Part shown: in pieces, positions 49,901 to 59,880 of the stretch
How positions within the stretch are numbered: the stretch's first letter is position 1
How the letters are laid out: each line of letters opens with the position of its first letter
From: Tillandsia leiboldiana
Lineage: Eukaryota; Streptophyta; Magnoliopsida; Poales; Bromeliaceae
Direction of reading: 5' to 3'
Assembly (NCBI GenBank): GCA_029204045.2
Contig: CM055071.1
Location: 15,521,161 to 15,585,160 of the forward strand
Length of the DNA stretch: 64,000 nucleotides
Notes under the pieces: generated by a model
Told to the model about the DNA's origin: nothing
Seen by the model: only the letters and a program-made list of their open reading frames with translations
Database searches by the model: none
Program-made: the position numbers and the translations under genes

Positions 49901-50398
49901 CACCACTGGAATATCGGCGAGCGTCGTCGGGGGTCGGGTAGCCAAATCTACCGATGCCAAGTAGGCCACGCAACCACTCTCCACCAGTCTTCTGGCCCGG
50001 GTCACTGAGATGATCGCCGGGAAGGAGATGCTCTTACCCATCATGTACACATGCTCAGGGAAACCCGGTTCGTGTAAACGCAGCTGTCGCTTGTCACAAT
50101 CGATGAGTGCCTGGTACCTCGTGAGCCAGTTCATGCCCAGCACCACGTCGTACTCCTTCAGGGGGATTACCACTAGATCCCAAGGGCATGCTAGTCGCCC
50201 TAGTTTAATCGGGCAGGCGGTCACGACGCTGACCGCCTCCAAGGTCCCTCCCGCCGTTTGCACTGTCAAGGGGGTTTTGGAGGGGTGTCTCCTCGAGACC
50301 AAACAAAAACACGAAGTCACGGGAAATGAAAGAGTGTGTTGCTCCGGTGTCGAAAAGGGTTCTAGCACGGGAATTGGAAACAGAAGTAGTACCTGCAA
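46997..50398 (-). CDS. pol: Tek4 Pol: protease C-term, reverse transcriptase, RNase H, integrase, chromodomain (1133 codons open)
   Basis: Homology starts near residue 42 (TPLTVQTAGG); the earlier part is out of frame with the true protease. The protease end VVLGMNWL is near residues 85-92. Reverse transcriptase has LCIDYRGINKV, first Asp288 (FSKIDLQSGYH) and FIDD 350-353. RNase H has Asp499, Glu536, Asp561 and Asp604. Integrase has His715, His722, Cys752 and Cys755, then catalytic Asp785, Asp846 and Glu882 (35 residues between the last two). The C-terminus (about 1082-1130) is chromodomain-like. There is no stop in 3.4 kb. It copies RNA to DNA and integrates it in the nucleus. YREINK is common in this family, so Gly256 (YRGINK) may be a change. 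It needs gag-protease upstream, which is frameshifted here. Confidence 0.95.
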   Translation of the reverse strand: MQVLLLFPIPVLEPFSTPEQHTLSFPVTSCFCLVSRRHPSKTPLTVQTAGGTLEAVSVVTACPIKLGRLACPWDLVVIPLKEYDVVLGMNWLTRYQALIDCDKRQLRLHEPGFPEHVYMMGKSISFPAIISVTRARRLVESGCVAYLASVDLATRPPTTLADIPVVRDFPDVFPTELPGMPPEREVEFPIELLPGTQPISKAPYRMAFAELKELKAQLEDLLDKGFIRPSVSPWGAPVLFVRKKDGSLRLCIDYRGINKVTEKNKYPLPRIDDLFDQLRGATVFSKIDLQSGYHQLRVRDKDIPKTAFRTRYGHYEFTVMPFGLTNAPAVFMDMMNRIFRPFLDRFVVVFIDDILIYSTTDEEHEDHLQTVLQTLLEQELFAKLKKCEFWLREVGFLGHVISAQGISVDPKKVESVVDWQPPTTVTEVRSFLGLAGYYRRFVEGFAKIATPLNRLTRKGEKFIWTAKCQESFEELKKRLTRAPILVLPTPGEDYEVYCDASGIGLGGVLMQQGKVIAYASRQLKDYEKNYPIHDLELAAVVFVLKQWRHYLFGVHCNVFSDHQSLKYIFTQKELNLRQRRWLELLKDYDLTIQYHPGKANVVADALSRKGRQDGASRSAITEQNHLIAEFARMQLEVVPTGTVRQLLTLVVKPTLLEKIREGQQTDPHLQRVRDKIPLDQESDFAVEDDGTLRFRRRICVPDSSELKEVILTEAHRAPYAAHPGGTKMYRDLKQIYWWPNMKGDVTRHVAHCLVCQRIKVEHQRPAGKLQPLPVPEWKWEQITMDFVTGFPRSPQGHDAIWVVVDRLTKSAHFLPVHMTWTRERLAQTYISEIVRLHGVPASITSDRDTRFVSKFWQSLQRAMGTKLQFSTAFHPQTDGQSERVIQTLEDLLRACVLDWGIGWSRYLPLVEFAYNNSYQASIQMAPYEALYGRRCRSPICWDDLGERKFLGPDLVEETEEKVRLIRQRLLTAQSRQKSYADQRRRDLEFQVGEHVFLRVSPSRGVKRFGLKGKLSPRFVGPFEILERIGPVAYRLALPPNLDRVHDVFHVSMLRKYLSDPSHILDVAILDLKEDLSFEETPVRILARESKSLRNRAIPYVKVLWSNHEEREATWELESKMRENYPNLFTTTRV

Positions 50399-51755
50399 GT
50401 GCTTCCTCCGGCGGATCTGTCTCTTGGTGGGTCATTGAGAAGACTCTCCCGCCTGGTTGTGGCTGCCGGTCCTCCTCGCGCCGTGGTGCAGGGGGCCTAG
50501 ACGTCGACGCCATAGGGGCTTTCCCCCGCCCTGAGAGCTGTGGCGTGGGCGTAGAAGCTGCGGAGGACGCAGACCCCCCGCCTAAGGGGCAGTTGCGGCG
50601 GAAGTGCCCTCGTCTGCCGCACCTGAAGCAGTGGTCGCCTTTTTGGGGGCACTCCCCCGGAATGTGCCCTCCCCCGCATATGACACAAGGCCTATTTCCT
50701 GGCCTCGGTCCTCCTGTTGGCGCGCTCCGGGACCCTGCCTGAGGTCTCCACCGTTTGGGGGCCCGCCCCCGCCCCAAGAGCCTCCTCCCGAGTTCTGCTG
50801 TTGCCGCTTCCGGTCCTCTAGCCGCGTCGAGTTCTCCCTTCTGGCGCGGGTGACCGCAAAACCCCGCTCCACCGTAGTGGCTCTGTCGACCACTTTCTGG
50901 AAGGTGTGTAGTTCGGCTGCTTGCACCACCTCGAAGATATTGCTCCGCAAGCCATCCACAAAGAGCTGCGCCTTGTGTGCCTCGTCCCTTATGACGAACG
51001 GGACGCAGTTTGCTAGCCGGACGAACTCCCGCTGATACTCCATGACCGTCCGGTTCCCCTGTTGGATGTGGTTCAGGTCATCCTCCAACTTTTTCTTGAC
51101 ACTGTTGGTGAAGAAGGCCCCGAACAGTTCCTGTTTGAAGGTTGTCCAGGACGGAAATGTGGTACCCTTAGTAGGATCGGGGCGTACCGTCTTCCACCAC
51201 AAGCGGGCGTTCCCCTCCAAGCAGTGGACCGCTAGGGGAACCCGCTCGTCGTCCTCCATGAGCAGGTCTTCAAAAAGTTTCTCCATCGACCCCACCCATT
51301 TCTCGACGACCCACGGATCAGTCGTGTCCCCTTTCGAACATGGGTGGGTCGTATTTCTTGAAGTCTTTCAGGTTGGCCGCACCCGATCCCGCTCGGTCAT
51401 CGCACCCGTCCCCTCCCTCGCGGCGGTGGCAGCCACGGTCGGGGCAGGGTGTGACTACAGTCTCCTCCAGAGTAACCCTGCTGGTCGTCCCCCCGGCGCC
51501 GGTCCCGTAGTCGTCGCCGGTGGTGGCGCTGTCGGTGGTGCCGCGGCCGGCGCTGTCGACCCCTGTGGGGGACCCGGGGCGACCGTCACCGTCGCGGCCT
51601 GTTGCCGTTGCGTCAACTGACGCACGTGCTCAGTAAGGTTGGCCAGATTCCCCGCCATCTCCTGCAGTTGTTGCCGCAGGAGCTGGTTTCTCCGCGGCCG
51701 TCGACGCCGTCGCGTCTGCTTCCGCGTCCCCGGCCGATGATCTAGTACGGGCCAT
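50260..51755 (-). pseudogene. gag: Tek4 gag and protease N-terminus, several frameshifts
   Basis: The start is probably ATG 51755 (MARTRSSAG, shared with Tek3). A shift near 51660 leads to AGNLANLTEHVRQLTQRQ (51658-51455). Another near 51290-51450 leads to the capsid core (51295-50582: GNARLWWKTVRPDPT, LFGAFFTNSVKKKLEDDL, VEGL-type FVDGLRSNIFEVV). A further shift in a G-rich run near 50780 leads to the cysteine module CVICGGGHIPGEC, a zinc knuckle CFRCGRRGHFRRNC and protease LFDTGATHSFIS (50777-50270). A final shift near 50280 joins the pol frame. All shifts sit in or near homopolymer or GC-rich runs, so sequencing error is as likely as decay. Confidence 0.85.
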
Positions 51756-51950
51756 GTCTGTCATACATCACAAGAGTCAACTTTAGACTACCCTGCTAAC
51801 AACAACCATAAAGTGAAAGCGAGGACTCAACATTTTCCCCCCTTCGGCCACTCACGTTCTACAGTCCTAAGCCCTACCCATTTCATTCATATGTAGGCAA
51901 GTGAGGGTTGTCTACGGATGTCGGCACTAATTGTTGTGATTGAAAGAACT

Positions 51951-51961
51951 CTCTGATACCA
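51951..51961 (-). other. Primer binding site of Tek4
   Basis: The minus strand reads TGGTATCAGAG, seven bases from the 5' LTR end. Confidence 0.9.
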
Positions 51962-51968
51962 TTTAATC

Positions 51969-54821
51969 TGTCACGCCCCGGGGGTTTTGTTTTAGCGGAA
52001 ACGATTCATAAAAGTCGAATATTTGATGTGTGAATTTTTTTTTTTTGTTTTTAAAAGAAGAAACCCCTCTCCCCCGGCACGTGCCCAGACCCGCCACACA
52101 TACATGGTCACTCTGCAAACGTGCAGAGTCTCCCCTGTACATGCACGGCGTAGCGTTCGGTACATGTTCTAACATGCGCAACCAATCAATCACAACAATC
52201 ATTCACAACCAACCAGCATTCTAAACTGATAACGAAGATCACATGGCCGATCGGTTTGGAAAGGATAAATCCACAATTTTGAAAGAGCGCCTACCCGGCG
52301 CTTACGTTTTGAAAGCTAGTTTTCGAAGTCAGCATAAATCCACAAGGTTTGAAAGCGGTGCCCACCCGACACCAAGTTTTTAAAGACGGTTTTCGCAATC
52401 CTTTCTTTGGCTTCTGCCCTTTTGGTTTTTAAATGGCCCGATAGAAATAAAAGGGAAAATATTGCACCAGGGGCACTAAATGTAGCCCGTACCGACATCC
52501 ATGCCGACCCCACGAGGGTATCGCGAACCACTCACATAACTACAAGTAATGAAAAGCGAGAATAAAAGAATAAATACAGTCCAGGGTCCCCAGCGACCCA
52601 GCTGCTCCTGTCCCGTCCTCACCACCGCCTACCTCTCTCCCCGTCTGGACCCTGTCACGAAGTGGGATGTCAGTGACGCAGAAATAGTAAAGTAGGAGAA
52701 TATAGTAAAACAAACCGTGAAGACAACTGGAGCAACCACCCTCCCAAGGAGGAAAGGCAACCTGTACACCTGCATCCTGTAATACCCGGGCACGTCGGAC
52801 AGCTAAACCGACGGCCCACACCGTACCTGCAGAAACCCGACCACGCCGGACAACTAACCGACGGGTCGCACCGCTCGCACCTCGGCGCCTCAACCCCACC
52901 ACTAATAAGGGGCCCCACTACGTCACCTCGTGGGTATACACGGGTCATAGACCACTTTTCCGGAAAAGCGCACCCTTTGCGGTGGCCAAACCGCGGGTGC
53001 GCGTGTGGCAACCTCGAGCCAAGTAACCGTAACACCATCATGTCAGCATCATAATATAAATAACAAGAGTAATGAGGTAAATGAGGTAAAGTGCATAATC
53101 GAAAACAAGGTAATATTGCGCGCACTCGAAGGTGGCCCGCTGACATATAGGGTAAAAAGAGAATCACCGTCGGCAACCGACGCTAATCACTATAGCGAAC
53201 CACTAACATGCATAAGCTATCGCCCATCATTATTTAACCCCAGTACACTTAGAATAGACCCCGTCCAACATGATAGAATTTAGAGGCTAGGAATAAAGTA
53301 AATACAAACCCACCTGTCGCTAGTAGAAAAACCACGCTCGGCTCCCCGCGTCCCGGCGCGCTCCACGAAGCTGCAAAACGGATCCCCGGGCGGGGAGGTC
53401 AAGAACCTTTAAATGCGAAGTAGGAAAAGCCCAAACACGGCCGGCCCCCGACGGCAGCGACCGACACCCCCCACACGCGCCGCCGTGCTGTCCGCGCGGC
53501 GCCTCGCATGTGCGGGCTGCCCCCGCGGCTTGCCCCGGATTGCGGGTGCCCCGCACGGCACCCCCCGCATGCGCGGGCTGCACCGCGCGGTGCCCCCCGC
53601 ATGCGCGGGCTGCCCCGCGCGGCGCCCCGCATTGCGGGTGCCCCGCATGGCACCCCCGCATGCGCGGGCCGCACCGCGCGGTGCCCCCGCATTGCGCGGG
53701 CTGCCCCGCGCGGCGCCCCGCATGCGCTGCCCCGCACGGCACCCCCGCATGCGCGGGCTGCACCGCGCGGTGCCCCCGCATGCGCGGGCTGCCCCGCGCG
53801 GCGCCCCGCATGCGGGTGCCCGCACGGCGCCCCCGCATGCGCGGGGCTGCACCGCGCGGTGCCCCCGCATGCGCGGGCTGCCCCGCGCGGCGGCCCCGCA
53901 TGCGGGTGCCCCGACACGGCGCCCCCGCATGCGCGGGCTGCACCGCGCGGTGCCCCCGCATGCGCGGGCTGCCCCGCGCGGCGCCCCGCATGCGGGTGCC
54001 CGCACGGCACCGCCCGCTATGCGCGGGCGGCCCCGCACGGCGCCCGCATGCGGGTGCCCCGCGCGGCGCCCCCGCATGCGCGGGTTGCCCCGCGCGGCGC
54101 TCCGCGTGCGATGGCACGCCCTCTCCTTCCATCTCCGACGAAATCAAGAAACCCCCCCTCGCTCGTGACGAGAAAAGACAAGAAAAGGAAACGAAAGCAC
54201 GGCTCACCTTGTTTTTGGTCGGTACCGGCGAAGGAGAGGGATCGTCCTCTTCGCGTTCGTCGGATCTTTGCGGGGAGGCGATCGATCTCTTCTCTTCCAC
54301 GCCGGCCGTTGGAAAGGACGAGGGTTTTGGGGAACCGCTCCTCGTCCACGCTCGGATATTGTACGCCAAGGAGGGGGAGGCGAGGTTTAGGAAACCTAAT
54401 TCCCAAGGCCGACTACTTAGACGTTTTGGGCGTAGTGGATTTTGGACCCCAAATTAATTTTAACCCCTCGAGTGAAAGGAAAACAAAAAGGGGTGGTTTA
54501 ATCCCATACCTCAAACTGATCGACTAAAATCGATCTGATTGCGGACCAGAGTTCGGTCCGCCCCCGGGTAATTGTGTAAGTCACCTGGGCTACGGTACCA
54601 GCTTCCGGAATTTATTCTGGGAGATCCGGGGGTCGGAATCCAAAACCGATCGCGCCGCCGGTCTCCGTTTCGCGAGCTTTATTAACCAAAAATACCCGCG
54701 AGCCCCGACCGTCTGCCCAGAAAAACAAGGAAAAATTACCCTCGACCCCTATTGTCAACCAGACGGTTCAATAAAAATCGACGGAAAGCCCCGAAAGGCA
54801 AATAAATCCGCGGTTATCACA
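51969..54821 (-). repeat. 5' LTR of Tek4 (2853 bp)
   Basis: Colinear with 44107-46959, with single-base indels, especially in the minisatellite (about 53520-54100). It has the same introns and hairpins. No gene is present. Confidence 0.92.
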
Positions 54822-54826
54822 CTCTG

Positions 54827-57800
54827 TGTGCGCGGGTCCACGGGGGCTTGCGGCCAGGCTCATGGACCAAGGCGCGCCACATGGCGGCCTGTGAGTGGCC
54901 GGCTCACGCACGCGCGATCCACGCGCCAGGGGAGCGGTTGGGGGCAGGTGAGGCGACGTGGGGGCGCCACGTGGCGCCCCCGCGATTGCCGGGCGCAGCC
55001 GCCCCACGCCCGCGTGTCGGGACACGCGGCGCTCCGCGGTTGGCGGGCGCGCGTGCGCCGGGCGCGGGGAGCACAGCGCGGAACGCGTGGCGGGCTCTGG
55101 GAAATCTGAGCGCGCACAGTGTTGGGCCGGGCCCAACACTGTAGCCGCCCGAATGATCCGGGCGCGCCCGAAAATTGGGCCCAAAAGCCTAATAACTTTG
55201 TTTTTTGTGGGCTTTTCGTGGGAGGGCCTATAATAGGCACTTTCTTCTTCCTTTTTGGGGCTTTTCCCGAATCCTTTTGCCCTTGCACCCTTTAGCAAAG
55301 TTTTAGCTTATCTTCTTGTGCATCTGCTGAAGGAGTTTCAAATTTTTCGGGGAGCGCAGACTCGACGACTTCGGCATCGTAGCGCAGTGCGACGTTCCTT
55401 CATCGGAGGCCCGTTACCGTCGCATTTTGGTCTGCGAGATCCACAGAGCTTCTCCGACAATATTTTTGGACAATTTTTGCGGCCGCGATTTCAAGAGAGG
55501 TAGATCTACGATTTTTGTATGTCCACTTTTCTCGGATTTGAGCTTTTATGGGGTTTCTGGTACGTTTTTGATCCTCTTTTCTGCTGGTGGAATTTTTGGA
55601 CAGCAGCACCTTGTCGGATTTTTATCTCTGCATCTGGGCATCGGAATTCAACGTTTAAGGGCTCTTTTGACATCTACACTTCACGGGGATCGCCATTATA
55701 TTTTTATTGGTTTTTTTGAAGCATTTCTTACAGGTAAAAAATGCGCATCTTTGGGACCGTTCCAACAGATTGTTTGTACTTGGGTTTTTTGGTGGAATAA
55801 AGTGTAATCTTGGACCTCTTATTGTACCCAGGGGTGTTTGCGGGTGTTTTTGAACCCGTTGGTGTTGAGGAAAATTGGAGATATTTGTTCCTGGGTATTT
55901 TCAGCCGTTGGACTTTGGACAGTTTAGCACTTTCAGGTTGGTTGCCTCGTCTTCAAGGTCTATGGACTGTACATAAATCTATTGATGTAGGATCACACAT
56001 GGTTGTGAATGTACTATGTAGCATGCTAGAATGTGAGAATTGATATTCCTAGTGTTATTTGATGATCATGTGATTTTTTGCTTCCTACAATCTGTTGAAT
56101 TATTGTTATCTTGGAACTTAACCTAGCACCCTGTCATATGTTGCATGTGTAACCAGACTAGTAGAAAACTCTCACTTGGCAAGGTTTATTTATGTTTTAG
56201 ACATCCACACATTATACTCTATTCCTGAACATATTGTCATCCTCGCCCGGGTAGTGGGCCGAGTGGTCGAGATTCTTCTTAGTGTGGGATGCATGTTACA
56301 CTCGTGCTTGGGAGCAGAGTGGAGTCTGGTAGTTATAGCTAGTCTTTTGTCCTGTGGCGGGAGCCGTCTGGGTGAACGGTAGTCCCGGGTGTCTCGTCTT
56401 TTATTTCATATGTCCGCCACTGTGTTAGTGGCAGCAGTATACCAGTGATAGCCGGACCTTGAACTCAGAACCTTTTTGGACACACATGATTTTAGTCAAC
56501 CAATATTTTTCTTCCAAACATCGAAGGGCGCCGGAGTCCTGTTCTTGTTTGATTGGACAAAGGTATTAGCCCCTTGGGATTTGGAAATAAAAACTTATTT
56601 TCTACCTGTTTTTCCTAAAAGAACTAATAATCATTAAAAAATGGTTTTCCTCAAATCAAAAATGGTTTTCAGTAATAAATGTCATATTTTTTCTGTAAAC
56701 TTTCCCACTCGAGAGGATTCGAGTGGTCTGGGTTCTAAGGGCTGCCTCTTTTTCTGGGTCGAGAACAACGAGGGGTATGCCTAGAGCCTGTTCTTGTTTG
56801 ATTTGGGTTGTAGGTTCTAGTCCTTCGGGTTCTCGGACCCATCATTGTTGTCGATTGTGGAGTATATCCACTAGTGAGTTTGCATGTCGAGTTGATGTTC
56901 TTTCTGGGAGCCGTTGGGTTGACAGCGGTCCTACTGTTCGAGTGGTTCTTGTTAGTGAGTTAGAGAGGTGATTCGGGTACTGTCGATCTTGTTGATCGTG
57001 GATTTGGACTATAGCCTGCATGAGCCATATTGAGCTCGACAGAGCGCGCAGATACTTTCTCGTGGTGGTCGCGCCCCTCGAGTGCCACTCCGGAGTTGGG
57101 CCTGTTACTTTGCTATCGGACTTGTCGACACAGTTCCTCTGGCTAGCCATCTTGGAAGTCACGGACACCCTATGGTAGACCCGTCCTCTTGTGGATGTGC
57201 GGCAGTAGTGTGGCGCAGGTTTGACTGGACCCTATGTGGCAGTCAGTGTAGATTGGGTGACTATACTTGAGATTAGTAGATGCATCATGTTTCCATCTGT
57301 TTACCACGTTCTTGAGCATTTAGATAGAGGCATAGTAGCTGTAGAGTTGTTTTTTCCAGCTCTTTTCCTTTCAGTATTGCATTTGTTACTTCATGCCTCT
57401 ATAGACTTAGTGGGCAGACCGTCGGGCTTGTTGGCGTACCCACTGAGAACTACTGTGGGATGTAGTTCTTACACCTGCCGTAGTGTATTTTTCCCCAGGG
57501 ACCTCTACTCCTGTTCCTGCTGCTCCTGTTACTGATCCTGCTGATCGAGGTAAGGGAGTCGCGAGATAGATCCCTACTAGTCGTCTTCCAGAGCGAGTAG
57601 ACGTACCCCTTATATTGGTGCTGTTTATTATGTCAGTGTTTTTGGACTTATCTTAGTATCTTCTTTTTGTTTACTTTGGCGAGTTTTATTTTGAGAGACC
57701 TTTGTAGGTGAGGTTCAGACTTGTAACTTTTTCTTTTGAGTTGAGATTATTTATTTCAGTAGTGGCTTTTCAGCCTCTGAATCGTGGAGCTTTAGTTCCT

Positions 57801-57906
57801 TCTTTTTGAGGTCGCCATGCTTCGTCTATACGGGGTTGCCTGGCAGAAATGGGCGGCGGAAGTATGGTGGCGGGCCCGGGTCGGCAGTTCGACCCGGGGC
57901 GGGACA
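54827..57906 (+). repeat. 3' LTR of NA2, second part
   Basis: It matches 23378-26459. Sequence agreement falls towards the right end (57600-57906), where single-base changes and small insertions break the terminal hairpins. This suggests falling base quality near the contig end. It ends GGGGCGGGACA and is followed by TSD GCCGC. Confidence 0.88.
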
Positions 57907-58276
57907 GCCGCGCTGCCGACGGGTGCCGCGCGGGGCAAGGCCGCGCGGCCGGGCTGCCGCAACGTCGCGCGGGGCTGTCGCGGCGCGCGCTACAGGCGGG
58001 CCGCGCGGAGGCGCTAGTGCCTCGCGGGTCGCGCCGGGGGTGGCGGCCGAGGCGCGGCAAACCGGTGCGAACGCGCGCTATGCCGCATGCGGCACCTCGC
58101 GGGGCTGGTGCCGTCGCTCTCGAGTCGATGCGGTGCGCGCGGGGCGTGCCGCGTGGCCACATGGCATGCAACGACGCGCGGTGGTGGACGCGGTCCGTCC
58201 GCGTCCTCGCCACCGCCGTGCCGAGTCGTTGTTAGTGTTTTTGGGTTTTGGACTCCGTTATTTACATAATATGTTT
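57907..58276 (+). repeat. 3' LTR of Tek3, continuation (GC-rich)
   Basis: After the TSD, GC-rich sequence like that at 22665-22936 continues, then GTTGTTAGTGTTTTTGGG and the gap. The end of this LTR is not in the window. The open frame across it (57806-58642) runs through Ns and is not a gene. Confidence 0.7.
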
Positions 58277-58376
58277 NNNNNNNNNNNNNNNNNNNNNNNN
58301 NNNNNNNNNNNNNNNNNNNNNNNNNNNNNNNNNNNNNNNNNNNNNNNNNNNNNNNNNNNNNNNNNNNNNNNNNNNN
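58277..58376. other. Assembly gap (100 N)
   Basis: Exactly 100 Ns, a common placeholder for a scaffold join of unknown length. Confidence 0.97.
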
Positions 58377-59424
58377 CCTTCCTATGTGGAGAGTTGGGAC
58401 ATTTTCGCGCAGCTTGCCCGCAAGCCATTCTGTCTGTGCGGCAACTATCCGCAGCACCCCCTTGCTATTCGGAAGCGGAAGCCACTGGCACACCAGTCAG
58501 GACAGAGTGGGTCAACGACTTCGGACAGAGGGACGAAGACCATCAGTACAAAGTGGGCGGGTTTATGCGGCAAAGGGGGAGGGCACTCGGCAGCGGATCG
58601 TGTGTGTCGCGCAGGCTGATTATTCATTTTTCAGCCAGCTGAGCTTGAGCATTCTGTACTGCTGTTTTTCTTGCATATGTTAGTAGGAACATTTGCATCT
58701 ATGATGGATAAGAGATAGGGCTATCACTAAATGCATAGCGGTTAGATTCCTTACGGTATCCATGCGAGTTGAGGAGAATTGCGGGGCATGATCAGTACAG
58801 TTGAGACTTGGGACTATACCGGCAGGGTGTGACGGTTCAGGGACAGCTCCAAGACTTTGATTGAACACAACGGGTAGGACCGATTGGTATGCAGTATCGT
58901 GCAACGACTGATTGTGGAATGAGAGCAGTCACCCATCCGCGAGTTGGGACAGGAGGAGTTAATTTCACGGTTGCCGAAGTATATTCCTACAGCGTTGGCT
59001 TCAGCAGCATTGGAATTTGACAGACGCCACCTCGGGAGCATTTGTGACTGGTAGGACTAGAGGTTGTGTCCTTAGAGGTCCCCGGTTAGATTTTAGCTTT
59101 GTTTTTAAGCACAACAGGAAATGGCATCAACACTTTTCTCCCTTTTTCTTGCCTTTGTGCTGAAATTTACGAACAGGACGAAAACTTCGAAGGGCTACTT
59201 CAGAATGGAGACAGTGCCCGAACCTGTTCTTTTTTGATTAGGGCGAAGGCACTGGTCTTTCAGAATTTTTAGACTTTTAATTTCAGCTATTTTCTAAATA
59301 GAGAGTTGGGGCTTACTTTTCTTATTAGATTGTGTTGGCGTTCTTTGTGTGTCTTAGTCGGGGTGGTCTTTGTTGTTGTGGTGTTATAGTTCGAGGACGA
59401 AACTTTCTTTTAGTAGAGGGAGGA
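58377..59424 (+). pseudogene. Error-rich second copy of NA2 gag end and 3' internal region
   Basis: It repeats 42625-43669, including the zinc-knuckle region and the 43038-43262 block, with frequent single-base insertions and deletions. Its coding content is destroyed. It is best treated as duplicated low-quality assembly. Confidence 0.85.
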
Positions 59425-59880
59425 TGTAGTGACCCGATCCCCGTGTAGCTTCTCCATGAACCCGTGATGTAAAACACCTATGTGTTGGTGTTGTGGACCC
59501 GCCAACGCGTCAAATGGACGCGCTCGACGGACTTTAGTGAGGCTTCGGGGATTGAGCCTGCCTTCCGGATATTTTTGTTGGAATTTAGTAAGGGCTTAGG
59601 CTAATCATGAGGTCCATATTTGGATATTCAGCCGCGAAAAAAAAAAAAAAAACGTCGAAAAACGGTATCGGTTTACTTGCCATTTTCGGAGTCCGGATGC
59701 CCAAAAACAGACCCCCGAAAGTTTTTCGCACGTTTTGGTGCATGGGGGAGGCCGTGGACCTGCCTGGTGCCACGTGGCCACCATCGGATTGGCCGGTTGC
59801 ATGCGGCGTGGTCCACGGAACATGGCGCTGGTGGCAGGGCGGCGGAGGGGGACACGTGGCGGCTCGTGATGGCGGGCTCT
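59425..59880 (+). repeat. Error-rich second copy of NA2 3' LTR start
   Basis: It repeats 43670-44106 and breaks off at the same place, where Tek4's LTR begins. A poly-A run of about 16 (59638-59653) replaces six As. Confidence 0.85.

Larger units (their letters stand above)
44107..54821 (-). mobile_element. Tek4: nearly complete Ty3/gypsy (Tekay-like chromovirus)
   Basis: Two LTRs of 2853 bp (44107-46959 and 51969-54821), primer site, gag with frameshifts, and an open pol with all domains. The total is 10.7 kb. Both LTRs and both TSDs are present, so this is an original single insertion into NA2's 3' LTR. It is the youngest-looking Ty3 element here. The right LTR has single-base indels relative to the left in GC-rich runs, which may be sequencing error. 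Confidence 0.93.
22937..57906 (+). mobile_element. NA2: non-autonomous gag-type element, split by SirA/SirB and Tek4
   Basis: LTRs are 22937-26459 and 43670-44106 + 54827-57906. The internal region is 26460-27521 + 42194-43669, about 2.5 kb. It codes only a broken gag; there is no pol. With its insertions removed it is about 9.6 kb, and its two LTRs are about 3.5 kb each. The organisation fits the pol-less, gag-carrying plant elements called TR-GAG. It is flanked by TSD GCCGC. Confidence 0.9.

Noticed and set aside
58014..58642. Open frames running through the 100-N gap
   Set aside because: They include unknown residues and join Tek3 LTR to duplicated NA2 gag sequence; artificial.
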